A stretch of DNA of 64,000 nt from positions 1,860,001 to 1,924,000 of the forward strand of contig JAQFWX010000002.1 of NCBI GenBank assembly GCA_027605045.1, given 5' to 3'. A program made the position numbers and the translations under genes. How positions within the stretch are numbered: position 1 is the stretch's first letter; each line of letters opens with the position of its first letter. The DNA comes from Phallus indusiatus (lineage: Eukaryota; Basidiomycota; Agaricomycetes; Phallales; Phallaceae). The notes under the pieces were generated by a model. It ran no database searches. It was not told the origin of the DNA and worked only from the letters and a program-made list of their open reading frames with translations. Positions 1 through 11,541 of this stretch are shown piece after piece.

Positions 1-2205
1 ACTTTGTTCATTTCTAAGGTTTTTTGAATTGCTTGATCATGATCAACGACATCTGTTGAATTGGCTGCATCAATGCGAAAGATCACCGGAAATAACGGCT
101 CGTAATGAATAACGAATCTTTAGCCTTCAAGATCCGTGATGCTGAGAATATTCCCTTGCATGTAGCAAGGGCTCTGGATGCCCGTAGAATTTGCTTCCAT
201 GTAGCACTTGTTTGTATATATTTGTGGTTCATCACATGACTTCACCCAACTCTCGTTGTTTATAAGTTGTTAATAGGCGCAATGCTTTGTTTTTTCCGCT
301 AATCGCTTGTGAATTAAGACTACTGTTATGAGCAAAGGCTTTTCTGATACGACATATTGCAGCGTCTTAATATTGTTATAGAGTCAGTTTGGATATTGTG
401 ATATCGGAATATACTTCTTATCTACATCACTGAATGATAAATCTGTCCTGCAAACTGAAGCCACTCTAAGCCACTTGTCGAAGTTCCGTAGATCTTGATT
501 CATTCATCAGGTGAGAAGATTAGTTTAAAGTCACCTTAACATGCACACATTCCCCTCTTTGGCCTCGACACGAAATTTGAGATTTTCTTCAACAGTACCT
601 AGAGTCTAGACTGTCATTTGCAAGGTATGCTTTTACAGAGATATTCGTCACCATATAAATACTCATCCCTTGAAACAGGCTGCAGAGCTTTTGGTAAACC
701 CATCGTTGAATGCAGCCGGGCATCAGTCACTGATGCCGGCTGCGTTGCCTGTGCTCTGTGGGATGCGACTGTGATGGTACATTTCAAGTTCTCCCTTGTA
801 ATTCATGAACTGTCACTTCAAAGACAAGGATTATCATTCTGCCCTAACGGAGATTGTACTCGAAAATTTTGAGACTGGGCCCCCTACTCCTACTAAGAGG
901 AAAGCTCTGACAGGTCCACTGGGTAAAAAAGAAGGGCCGGTCACCAAAAGGGCTGAGGGCCTGAGGTATCCGAGGTATATATCATTTTAGAGACGTATGG
1001 TGAAAGAACCTTACATCCATTATACATGATTCTCTTGTATGTAATAGGCATCTCAGCTACAAGAAACTGTGAATGCTGCACCCTACATGCAAGGGAGTTG
1101 GCGACCTCGGGCGCCTCTAGTTGAGTACTTGAGTTCCTATGTCTCCGGGCCGTCCTGCTTCGTGTACTTTGGAAAGTAACAGGAGAGCGCGTATGCCAGT
1201 CACGGTGGAGAGAACGGAAATCATTCTTCTATCAGATCTTACTAAAAATCAAAAAAGTTTGCCTAATTGTTCTCCCGTTTCGGATTTACCAAATACAGTT
1301 CCTGCAGCAATCTTCCCGGCGTGAGCGTTGAACCACACAATCGAATTGGTAATTATTAGGGGCGGTTGAGGGGTAGCACAATGAGCTCTTATCAGGGGAA
1401 AACGTGAAGTAATTTATGTGATTCATGACATTTCAAGAACTTTTTGGTCACTCCGGATGGATCCTGATCGTATGAAATTTAATTGTATCACCAGTGCCAT
1501 TGCTGATCGTCGTTGCACTGACGTTCTAAACTGACACGAACGACGAACAATTTTCTCCATACATAAGACTTTCTTCAAGCGGAAAGGCTCCAGTTCAGGA
1601 TGTCGAGCTTGTAATTTCGGAACATCGTATTGTTATTCGTAAAGAGATGGTGTGCAATGACCACTGTCAACTCCGTCCGCGAAGTTGAAGTTCTCGGGAT
1701 CTATCTCGTTGTCTCGTCTTTGGATCTGACGTTTTGCCAAATGTGTCCGGCTAAATACACAATGCTAGCCTCTAACTTTTCGCTGAATATGATTAAGTCC
1801 TCAGTTAACGTACGCGAGCAAAAGATAGGTTTTCGCGCGCTCTCTAAAACGCCGACCTCCACATACGTGACGTGGCCCACAATGCTGACACGTTAAACCT
1901 CACCTAACATGCAGCTTGCAGTCGCGTATACGAATTAAGATTTGAACCTAGAGTAGTTTGATGGATAAGAGATTATAAGAGAATGCGGCACGGTCGGGGG
2001 ACTCCGCAAGCTTCGCGTCGAAATGAAAAAATAATGGGCTCCATGTGTATATATATTCCGCGCCAATGAATTTTTTTTCCGTTGTGAAATCGTGCACGGT
2101 GATCCAATGGGAAGACGCGAATGTTTTTCACGCAATACGTTTCATATCTGTTGTGACCCGCGTACGATCAACCGGTCACCGGCGGCCGTCGTTTTCATCC
2201 TTCCC
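1..2205. other. Stretch without a recognisable gene
   Basis: Open frames here stay below about 90 codons, have no recognised motif and no convincing chain of exons with matching splice phases. Nothing identifiable is seen. A real but rapidly evolving small gene cannot be excluded. Confidence 0.5.
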
Positions 2206-2213
2206 TTTAAAAA
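2206..2213 (+). promoter_or_regulatory. TATA-like box of the F-box gene
   Basis: TTTAAAAA lies about 105 nt before the ATG at 2315. A very similar CTTTAAAAAC box precedes the two DUF6533 genes further on, so it looks like a local core-promoter type. Motif and position only. Confidence 0.4.
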
Positions 2214-2314
2214 CCTCCCTTCTTTTTGCATCGTTGTAAGCTAGCACCTAGTATGCGCGTTGCAAACTTCTTAATCTTATTATTCACAGATTCATCAAGT
2301 CCAAGAAGATCAAG

Positions 2315-3583
2315 ATGCCAAAAAACATAGGAATCTTCTCCAAGCTACCCGCAGAAACCTTCGAACGTATTCTCATCGAAATAGATCACCCAAAAGATCT
2401 CCTCAGTTTCGCTCTGACCAACAAGGCCGTTTCCAAACTCATCATACCCAGTCATATTGAATACCGAATTATACGCTGCGACCCATACCGCCAAGACTTA
2501 TGGGACGCTCTCATAGCCAAACCAAATCTCACAAAAGGTATCCGTCGGCTTTGTCTCACCTCCGAGATGGGACCTCATGAACCTCCGAAAAATATTACAC
2601 CAAAAAGTCTTGGGTTTGATCCTAACGACATGGATGAGGCGTTGGAATGGGAGTATGAGCCTTGGGTTGATGCTATGAAAGCTTTTATGAAAGCTGTGAA
2701 GATGATGCCTAATCTTGTCGGATTTTCGTGGTTGATTCCCGAACCGCGTCAGGGGACTAGATTGGAGCCTCTTTTCAAATTTATTATGCAACATTGCGCG
2801 GAGTTCAGAGAGCTGGAAATCGATTATAAAAGGACTATGGAGAGCTTGCAGCTGTCTAAAGGGATTTTTGGGCAATCCGTAAGCTTTTTCTCGTTGGAAC
2901 CAATATTATTGGGGGGACTTTGACTATTTCGTTAGATTTTCAAGTTGTCTAATCTCACGGTTTTCCGAATGAGCGTGCCTTTTACTGGGAGTGCGATTTA
3001 TGGAAAGGCAATACAAGAGATGTTGATTGATCGCTGTCCTCAGCTGCAGAACTTGACCATTATTATTGCTAATATCGATGATTATTTCCAAGAAGATGCA
3101 AGTGAAGACGGGGATGATGAAGATGAAGACGAGGACGACAACAATAGCGAAGATGACGATGAAGATGGAGCCAGCGATGGCGATGACGATGACGATGACG
3201 AAGAAGGCGGAAGCCCCGGTGAAAAATTCCTCCTCCGTCGTCTTTTCACAGATGGAAAATGGCCACTCTTGAAAACGTTACACATCGAGGGCGATTACAC
3301 ATTATACGTCGACGACAAAAACGTCAAAGAAAAGCAGCTCACGCAAGCGCTGAAAACGTTCTTCAAGCGGAATCCAAGCTTGGTCGAGGTTCGTCTTTGT
3401 CTTTACGAAAAAAAATTCAAGTTGGCGTTGGATAAGGATTCTTTCCCGGCGTCGTTACAAGTTTTGTGTGTTGGTGAAAAGGCCAATGTGGAGATTAATC
3501 GCGAACTCAAGGCGAAGCTGAAGACGTTTGATGGGAAAATGGAACCCACCGAGATGGCGGAAGAAGATAACTTCTGTTACTAA
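2315..3583 (+). CDS. F-box protein with acidic insert (LRR-type, basidiomycete)
   Basis: F-box proteins of this type are substrate-recognition subunits of SCF ubiquitin ligases. The N-terminus (residues about 8-50) has the F-box pattern LPAETFERIL..IDHPKDLLSFALTNK, followed by a region with irregular leucine-rich spacing. Two exons: 2315-2878 (188 codons) and 2945-3583, separated by a 66-nt GT..AG intron in phase 0, giving about 400 residues. Exon 2 contains an uninterrupted Asp/Glu-rich tract at about residues 242-275, encoded by GAx repeats at 3098-3206. The N-terminus resembles that of the F-box gene at 38202 (same LWxxL and IRxL positions), so they belong to one family. The fold and the partner are inferred; the substrate is unknown. 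Confidence 0.8.
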
Positions 3584-4203
3584 ATTTCGGCCCTCTACTT
3601 CTGCTATACGAATATTTGAAAGACTCTAGTTCACCCATTTGTATACGATTTTTTTTCTCTTGATCTTTTTAGTGTATGTAGTACCGAATAGTTGTTATCT
3701 TGGGATACTTAAATATACCACTAAGCCTTGGTTTAATTTCTCGAAAAGAAGCCTCTTTGCATACCTTCCTTGCATAACCTTCGACGTCTATTGTTTGTTT
3801 GTTCCCCTGCGCCGGAATCGGAGCTTGATTTTGAAGGCTCCTGGTTCTGTTTAATCATTCCTCCAATATAACATGCATCCCAGTGGTGGCGCGTACCAGA
3901 CCAGCTTTTACTGTCGCAATCAAATTGGCTTTGTATCGATGAAACGATTTATAAGGGATAGTGACTGTTATTCTGTCGATGAAACGAACTAAAGCATTAT
4001 TCAGAAATGTATAATGTGTTGCGAGATATTGACATATGGTTTGAGCCGGTACGCGTGGTCCAAATACGGATGTACATCATGTTCAAAAACGCGTCGACGT
4101 CCTCGCAATCCCATCGTGCTCCTCCATATGAGCGAGTAATGTGCCTATGCAACTGGCAGGACGCGACTGAAAATACCGCGCTAGCTGGGTTTGAAAATGT
4201 CAT
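3584..4203. other. Intergenic, no gene seen
   Basis: AT-rich 3' flank of the F-box gene. Short open frames only, without family resemblance. Confidence 0.5.
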
Positions 4204-4205
4204 TA

Positions 4206-4692
4206 GGGGGTTTCACGTAGGTGAATTCCAACGTGAACTCGGGCTGAATTCGGTCTTGAATTCGGTCTTGAACTCGTCCTCGGAATTCTCCGGAAATCAG
4301 TTTTGGAGTTTGGTTTGGAGTTCAGTGGGAAAGCAGCTCCAGAGCTGCTTTCCCAGTTTGATCAAAAACTCCACTCGTTAACTCGGTCTGAACTCTCGCT
4401 TAATTTTTTGATCTGATTAAATTATTTTCTATGCCCGTATAAGGTACCAATTAATTATTATTAAATTCCACATTGGTCCATCAATTCCCATCAAATTTTA
4501 GTGAAAATGCGAACTGGAATTCAAGTGGAATTGCCGAAGGGGGGGGTTTCACGTAGGACAAACTTCATCTGAACTCCATCTGAACTCGTCTGATAACTCG
4601 ATGATAACCTAGAGTTTCACCACGAGTTCAAGAGGGAGTTATCCGTCGAATTTAAAGCGAATTCAGAGCGAGTTCACCTACGTGAAACCCCC
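4206..4692. mobile_element. MITE-like element with 20-bp terminal inverted repeats and TA target duplication
   Basis: The left end at 4206-4225 reads GGGGGTTTCACGTAGGTGAA and the right end (4673-4692) is its exact reverse complement. Both ends are flanked by TA (4204-4205 and 4693-4694), as expected for Tc1/mariner-type non-autonomous elements. The interior has repeated GAATTCGGTCTT/GAACTCG units and no coding capacity for a transposase. A third, internal copy of the end sequence (16 matching bases) lies at 4542-4557, pointing to nesting or internal rearrangement. The element type is inferred from the structure. Confidence 0.8.
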
Positions 4693-4694
4693 TA

Positions 4695-5869
4695 TTATTC
4701 AAACGCAACCGGAACTAGTACTTCAACCCGACCTGCTCTGCTCCGCCACCATCCCTGAACCAACACTGCCCTACCTCCTGTTGTTGTGCTCTGGGTTCAG
4801 GCGGGACAACAGGAAGGGTCCAGCCTTCACGCTGGATTATGAATAGGTTGCTTCTGGGTCCAGGGCTAGGGCAGCACGCAATATCCAGGTGCATGTGAAG
4901 GCCCGGCGTAAGGGGATTTTCAACGCAGGAATATATTGGTTTTTTTCCCCGGCATTGGGGCCCAGTAGCACTGGACGCAAATTTTCTATTCTGCAGCGCG
5001 GAGCAGTGTTGCACTCTAAATCTTGTTTCCCGTAGTGCCGGCTTATTTTTCCCTTGCGCATCCAATTTTACCCGTTACCATCATCTACGTTGCCTGGCAT
5101 GGAAAGCTCACAAGATGGAAAAGAAGTATCTAGCTTGTTACCAAGCCAATTTTGTCTTGTCCTAATTTCATTGATTGGAGATTGGTGCATCCAGCTGAAT
5201 TGTTGAAGGCGATTTCATGTTGGGCTGTGTATTGTCAACGTCAACGTCTCAGGCGAGTGGAGAAAGTCGCTTGATCATACAGAACTATACTTCTAGTCAC
5301 TCGCAATGGCTTCAAGTGTTTTCGCATGTCTTTATTGCATGTTGTTATCTCGGTTCTGCTTTCAGCTCACCCCGTCACTAGTCACCTTTGAAGAAAGCCG
5401 CGGATTAGTTTTCCTGTTCGTGTGGGGCCATGTTTTTTGAGACGAGAACAATTAAGATGTGTAGAATGTTTTTTTTTACTTACTTCTCCAATGGAAATAC
5501 TAACGCAAGCGAAACGGCTCATAGTCCTCGATTGCGATAGCGGTGCATCCTGCAAGATCCCGGGAAAGAGGACGTAAACATGAAAACCGAATGGCGGGAT
5601 AAACGTGATATAGGTTACAAGCGCAGCATTAGGAACTTCCTCGGCATGGTCTTCTTCATCAAACTTTCCCATCATAGTAACCCCCCGATGAATCATGATG
5701 CTGATAGGTTACTTGTTCTCCGATGGGATTGTGAGTTCCTTTTCAGAACCATTAATTTACGGTTATCACGCGTACGTATGATATGATAAACAAATTTTTC
5801 AAAATGAGGGCACCCTCGATATAGCCGGATTGCTCTATTCACACCGTCTTTTTAGAATTCTATTCACTT
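4695..5869. other. No recognisable gene
   Basis: Open frames exist on the - strand (for example around 5382-5696 and 4715-5065), but none shows a known motif or a supported exon chain. Confidence 0.45.
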
Positions 5870-6350
5870 GCTATTGAACCAGATGTCGATTGTACGCATG
5901 GTATTGCACATGTAGCACCATCTTGTTGTTAACCGGAAGTGAGGTTCTCCTTGTCAATCGCGGTATGTTTCTAATAGTCTATACAATATTTCTCGTTGAC
6001 GAATTATGAACTAGTGATTATTTTCTGTGTCAGGAATTGTATCGAATCCCAACCGGTTTAGTCGTTATTCTCCCAGTGTTAAGAGGCGTGGCGATCTTAA
6101 TTCTGAGCATTTAAATAAGCACCGACTTCTCAATTTATCACTCTACATCCGTAATAATGCCTGGAGTAATTGGAGCATGCGAGGCAATTGATTTCCCTCG
6201 TCTGCTTCATGATGTCTGGTACGTACATTTGCTGTTAGTTGTGTTTCTTAGATATATTCTGACCATACTATTGTATGTAAGCTGCTTCAATAATTATTGT
6301 TATTTATGTGTTCAAGAAGCAACAATTGAGCCAAAATTATTTGTGCCAGG
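5870..6350 (+). pseudogene. Relic of a DUF6533-type membrane protein gene
   Basis: Two or three decayed exons line up with the intact paralogues at 7174 and 10016. The segment 5888-5962 reads RLYAWYCTCSTILLL..LVNRG and matches exon 4 of the intact genes, including the GTATGT donor. The segment at about 6033-6218 matches exon 5 (GVAILILSI then a TAA stop, then IGACEAIDFPRLLHDVW). A weak trace of exon 6 (CVQEATI) starts near 6305. The signature exon and the C-terminal exons are missing. The in-frame stop and the loss of both ends mark it as a pseudogene, apparently a third, older copy of the neighbouring tandem pair. Confidence 0.7.
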
Positions 6351-6672
6351 TATCCTGAAAAATGTGATGGTTGGTAGTAACTTTGACGGTTTCCACTGAA
6401 TGGACCCAAGCTGAACCCAAGATAGTATGTGATTTGTAAAGGCTTTGAAGTTTATGATAGTCGGGTAAAATGGGGTATCTTCCAACTGAGATGAAACTGG
6501 GGGCTAATGCCAGCTTGGTGATAATTTCATATTTTCCCATGCACGCAATGACTGGCGATAGCATTCAGATTTGTTCTGCGTCACTCGTTTTGTATATTCC
6601 CCAAATAAGAACCCGGAACCTAGCTCAAAATGTGGACTATAGTACGAAAACTCATCAAGCTTTCTTTATCTG

Positions 6673-7106
6673 GGAGAGGAGTAACGGGTTGGCAAAGTCC
6701 GGTTCCACGCACCGATTCCCTGCAGAGCTGCCCTAATATCAGTGAATTATGCAACGACCCAAGGCGACCTGGTCAATTGTCTCACGTGGAAGCCATTTCA
6801 ATACCGTGATGTCTCCACTTGATTGGTACGAATAATCTGGCATACATCTTAGATTACTTTGCGAGACTAGCTCACTTGAGGAATTTATGCTCAATTATGA
6901 AACAAACAGGTTTTAATTGGAAAAAAGGCAGCCAAACTCGACTATCAAAGCAGCTCAGTTATTCCGGCACTGTGAACTCCCTGCTCATGCGACCACCGAC
7001 TCGTATCTGTCCGTCGCTCTTATGTCTCGCCTTGGCGATCTAATTGATCACTTTGGTTGTTGATCGTGCTCTCAAACATCATTTCTCACGTTATAACTCT
7101 TTCCCT
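6673..7106. repeat. Left copy of the duplicated upstream region (pair with 9304-9973)
   Basis: The stretch beginning GGCAAAGTCCGGTTCC.. recurs as GGCAAAGTTCGGTTCC.. from about 9310. The similarity runs, with indels, up to the promoter of each following DUF6533 gene. It shows that the tandem duplication included upstream non-coding DNA. No gene is seen inside. Confidence 0.7.
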
Positions 7107-7116
7107 CTTTAAAAAC
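7107..7116 (+). promoter_or_regulatory. TATA-like box of DUF6533 gene A
   Basis: CTTTAAAAAC ends about 57 nt before the ATG at 7174 and is shared with the paralogue at 9974-9983. Confidence 0.45.
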
Positions 7117-7173
7117 GGTGGAACCTCTTTTTTCGTTTTTAAAATTACGTCTTATTTTCATCAATTTTCACTA

Positions 7174-8668
7174 ATGAGTGATATCTCGAAAACAAGCGTT
7201 ATACCTGCGATTGCAAATTTAATATCTGCGGAGGCCTCAGAAAGTTGGCGTGACCTTGTCTCTGCATGTACGTAAATGCTTTAAACTTTAAAACGCACTG
7301 TCGATTGACTTCACGATATTAGTTTGCGCCAACGTCCTTTTGGTATGGGATATCGCCATTACATTCGACCTGGAAGTTGAACTCATTTGGAGGTTAGCCC
7401 TGTTCCCCGTAATTGAGCATAGATAAATTGATGCTTGTTTATAAGGTCTCCAAAATCCGTTGTGGCCTATTTATTCCTGTTGAACAGATACATCAGTCTG
7501 AGTCAAGTGATGTCAGTTGATTACCAATTCCTTTTCTTTTTCTCAATAACGATGAAAATTTCATAGAATGACCATGGTTTTCCTTCAGGGTGACTTCAAG
7601 ACAAATCATAACATATGTCGTGTGTTCGTGTTGTACTATGCGTTTAGTACTGTTTTGTTACTGTGGATTAGTGACATATTACTTGTTTATCGAGGTATGT
7701 TTTTTGTGCTCATAAGTACTTATGCTTGATGTCACCATTCGTAAATCTCTAGCTTATGCTTTCTGCGGACAAGACCGGAAAATCTTAATCGTCCTAATTA
7801 TACTTTGGATTATAAATGGCGTAGCAATTGGGGTTATGAGTGTCTTCGTTGTCAAAACATTCTCAGTTTTTCATTCGAATATGATCATTCTCAGAGTAGT
7901 TGGGGAATGCGTTGCAATGAACCTTCCTCGGCTGCTCCATTATATCTGGTGAATGTCCAAAGTTTATATTGTCCTGGTCGCTATATGGCATTAACAAATC
8001 TATATCTTCAGGGTTTCAGAATTAATATTTCAAAGCATCCTTTTCTTTTTGGTGACGGGAAGGTGACAAGTGCTTTGATATTGGAGTTCGTTGACAATGA
8101 ATTGAAGTTGTTTCTATTATAGGTGTATTCAGCAAACAGTCATCTCATGGAACGGAACAATGCGTCCCAATGACCTTTACCACATCTTTGCACGAGATGG
8201 ACTCTGGGTGTATGGACTTCTTCTAGGTATGGCATAAAATCTCCCGTGTTTGAAATATCTTAATGTGGACTTAGGGATGTTCATTGTATCCGCAACACAG
8301 ACTAATATCGCTGGTCTATCACTTTTACAGTACGTGATTAAGAAACATGTTTCAATTTTCTTGTGGTCCTGATGTGATTTAGATGGGCTATCACCTACGC
8401 AGAGGTCGGGGTAAGGATCTAAAATTGCTGATTGTGGCCCGAAGCCTTCTGACAATTCGAAACACACAACCGATATCAGAGCTCGCGTTTGATACTCAAT
8501 CTGCGAAGTTTCAAAACCCCACATGCGATTTCAAGTGAATACATCGTATCTTTTCCGCGATGGACGGGAAGAGAAATGGTCTTTGATACCATAACTGAGT
8601 CCGACGACATCGTTCCTCCAGAAGGAAGTGTGGAACTTCAGGACATGGAAGGGAATGAGGAGAGTTAG
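7174..8668 (+). CDS. DUF6533-type seven-helix membrane protein (copy A)
   Basis: These are basidiomycete-restricted multi-pass membrane proteins of unknown function. Nine exons can be joined with consistent phases: 7174-7267, 7323-7392, 7446-7506, 7589-7694, 7753-7948, 8123-8226, 8275-8329, 8383-8410 and 8480-8668, giving 903 nt, i.e. 300 residues. The DUF6533 signature is in exons 2-3 (LLVWDIAITFDLEVELIWR, then YLFLLNRYISLSQ). Exon 5 has the YAFCGQ segment after the third helix. Exon 6 has the conserved RDGLWVYGLLLG. The last exon starts with SSRLILNLR, the usual end of the last helix, followed by an acidic cytoplasmic tail. Start chosen because the first ATG after the TATA-like box opens the conserved N-terminus shared with copy B. 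It appears intact. The boundaries were worked out by hand. Confidence 0.8.
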
Positions 8669-9303
8669 TTGATTGGCAATTGATAATCTAAGCTTATGGA
8701 GGTGGAGAACGAGGATGAGCTACAACGAAAAGCTGATCCACCACTGGGCGCACCGCATTATCATTCATGACGTCTGAGATATTGAGGCCTATTATATATG
8801 CGATCCGGAGACAGAAGACATTAGAATCATTCCTTAGAGACTACTGAGGTGGCAGGTTGAGCTTTGATACGGCCGAATTTCTGCTTAGTAAAATTTCTAG
8901 TACCTAATAACGTTCCTTGGTTCCTTTGTTACTTGTAAATAAACGTGTCGTTCGAGTCATGTCAAAGTAACGATCCACTAGTTCATTCCTCACACAACAC
9001 GCAGAATATGGCATACTGGGATCCAAAGTATTCTAACTCAGACACTTAGACTCACTATTAGAATTTTGATTTCCTGACAGTCCAGAACTCTGCTCGGTGC
9101 AGGGAAAACAATACGACGAATCATATGAAAGCTTATCAAACTTTTTATATCCGAGCGGCGGTAGGTGAGGATTAAATACGAATGTGTGAGGACGGTAGTG
9201 TAAACTATGGACGATAAAATGAAGACAAGAAATATGAGGACGATAGGACGATAACGAGCGCTAAACGACTCCACTTACAGCGCGTGCGGCGTGCGCGGGA
9301 GTA
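8669..9303. other. Spacer between the tandem DUF6533 copies
   Basis: The first 200 bases resemble the 3' flank of copy B (GAACGAGGATGAGCTACAACG and following). The rest has no recognisable content. Confidence 0.5.
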
Positions 9304-9973
9304 CCATGAACTGGGCAAAGTTCGGTTCCGTGCACCAATGTTGGATCCTATCTGCAGAGTTGCTTCAATATCAGTAAATTATGCAACTGAACCAAAGGCG
9401 ACCAAATTTCCTACGTAAGTGCCATCCGATTCCAGATATTATGACTCCACCACTTGTGACTTGACCGATACAAACAACCTGGCATGCCGCATCTTCCCAA
9501 TCAATTTGTCAGACTGAAGTTCTAGCTCACTTGAGGGATTTATGCTCAATCACGAAACAAATCGGGTTGAATGGGTAAATTAAAAAAGCAGCCAAATTTG
9601 ACCATTAAAGCATGTCAGTTATTCCAGCGCCCACTGTCAACGACCCAACCCTTCTCACACGACTATCAACTCGCATCTGTCTGTCGTTCTTGTTGTCTCG
9701 CCTTAGGGATTTAATTAATCATTTCAGTGGTTGTTGAATGTACCTTCAAACCCCACTTTCAGTGGAGAGGAATCAAGGGGAAAAAATGTCAGTGATTCAT
9801 TGGTAATTCGTCAGAATTTGGGAGGTTATCTGTTTTCATCACTTGGGTGGTGGTATCTGACGTATTCATCAATTAGGTAGTGGTATTTTGACATATTCAT
9901 CAACTAAACAGTGTTAATTTAACGGAGTTTGAAGTTAATTTTAATTTTGCATTTCTTACGCCACGATTTCCCT
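9304..9973. repeat. Right copy of the duplicated upstream region
   Basis: Counterpart of 6673-7106, with an extra stretch at about 9760-9950 absent from the left copy. That extra part contains three imperfect 30-31 bp repeats at 9837-9920. Confidence 0.65.
9837..9920. repeat. Three imperfect 30-31 bp tandem repeats
   Basis: Units start at 9837, 9867 and 9898, each beginning with CATCA and sharing GGTGGTATxTGACxTATT; the third is the most diverged. It lies in sequence present upstream of copy B but not copy A. Confidence 0.55.
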
Positions 9974-9983
9974 CTTTAAAAAC
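9974..9983 (+). promoter_or_regulatory. TATA-like box of DUF6533 gene B
   Basis: CTTTAAAAAC, about 32 nt before the ATG at 10016; same motif as before copy A. Confidence 0.4.
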
Positions 9984-10015
9984 ATACGAACCTCTCTTTC
10001 TTTTGCTTTACACTA

Positions 10016-11541
10016 ATGAATGATATCGCGAAACCAAGCGTTATACCTGCGATTGTACATTTAATATCCGCGGAAGCCCCGGAAAGTTGGCGTGATCTCA
10101 TCTCTGCAAGTAAGTAAATGCTTTAAACTTGAAACCCACTGTCGATTGACTTCACGATATTAGTTTGCGCCAACGTCCTTTTGGTATGGGATATCGCTAT
10201 CACATTCGATCTGGAAGTTGAACTCATTTGGAGGTTAGCCTTGTTCTCTGTAACTGAGCGTAGATGTATTGACACTTGTTTGTGAGACCTCGGAAATCCA
10301 TTGTGGCCTACTTATTTCTTTTAAACAGATACATGAGCTTGACTCAAGTAATGTCAGTTGATTCCAGTTTCTTGTGTTTCTCTCAGAACTAATGAACATT
10401 TCTAGATTGACCATGGTTTTCCTTCAGGGTGATTTCAAGACAAATCATAACATATGCCGCGTGTTTGTGTTGTGCTATGGGTCTAGTACTATCTTGTTAC
10501 TGTGGATTAGTGATATAATACTTGTTTATCGAGGTATGTTTTCCATGCTCATGAGTACTTTATACTAGATTTCACTATTCGTAAATAATTAGCTTATGTT
10601 TTCTGCGGACGAGGTCGGAAGATCTTAATAGGCCTAATCACACTTTGGGTTATAAATGGCGTAGCAACTGGGATTATTGGTGTCTTCGTCATCAAAACTC
10701 TCTCAATTTTTCACTCGAATGTGATTCTTCTTAGAGTAGGTGGGGAATGCATTGCAACGAACCTTCCTCTGCCCCTCCATTATGTTTGGTGAATGTCTAA
10801 ACTTTATGCTATGTCAGTCGCTATATGGTATTAACAAAATCATATTTTCAGGATCTCAGAATTAGTATATCATAGCATCCTCTTCTTTGTGGTAACGGGA
10901 AGGTGTCGAGTGTCTTGATATTAGGTTTTGCTGACAGGAAGTTGAAGTTGTTTCTATGATACATATTTAGGTGTATTCAGCAAACAGTTAATTCAGGGAG
11001 TAAAACAATGAGCCCCAATGGCCTTTATCACGTCTTTGCACGGGATGGACTCTGGGTGTACGGGGTTCTTCTAGGTATGACATAAAACTTACTGTCTGAG
11101 TCGTTTGAATTATAGAGCTATAATGTAAACTTAGGGATGTTCACCGTATCCGTCACGCAGACTAATATCGTTGGTCTATCACTTTTACAGTACGTGATTA
11201 AAAAAACATACTTCAGTTTCGTGTTGTTGATACCTAACGCAGTTCTTAGATGGGCCACCACCTTTGTAGAAATCGGGGTAAGGGTCTACAAGTTACTGGC
11301 TGTGTCTGGAAGCATTCTAACAATTCGAAACTTCCGATGGGTATCTGATCAGTGCTCGCGTTTGATACTCAACTTGAGAAGTTTTAAAACCCCGCACGCG
11401 GTTTCAAGTGAATATATCCTATCTTTTTCGCGATGGGCGGGAAGAGAAGTGGTTTTTGATACCATAGATGAGTCCAGCGACATCGCCTTTCCAGAAGGGA
11501 GTGTAGAACTTCAAGCCATGGAAAGGAACGAGGAGAGTTAA
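10016..11541 (+). CDS. DUF6533-type seven-helix membrane protein (copy B)
   Basis: Tandem paralogue of the gene at 7174 with the same nine-exon architecture. Exon 1 (10016-10109) ends at a better donor (GTAAGT) than copy A. The signature exon is ANVLLVWDIAITFDLEVELIW. Exon 5 gives YVFCGRGRKILIGLI and exon 6 RDGLWVYGVLLG. The last exon begins CSRLILNLR and ends in an acidic tail stopping at TAA 11539-11541. No frameshift or premature stop was found. The last introns are open in frame, so 11137-11541 also reads through as one frame. That is probably chance, since the splice sites match copy A. Function unknown; likely plasma membrane or endomembrane. Confidence 0.8.

Noticed and set aside
3082..3285. 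Serine-rich frame on the - strand
   Set aside because: Antisense of the acidic GAx tract of the F-box gene.
4007..4381. 124-codon frame on the + strand
   Set aside because: Runs into the MITE-like element, has no family resemblance and no supporting splice or promoter signals.
5382..5696. 104-codon frame on the - strand with a possible GTAAGT donor
   Set aside because: No recognisable domain and no partner exon; too weak to list as a gene.
11137..11541. Single 134-codon frame as a separate gene
   Set aside because: It is the readthrough of the last exons of DUF6533 copy B across in-frame introns.
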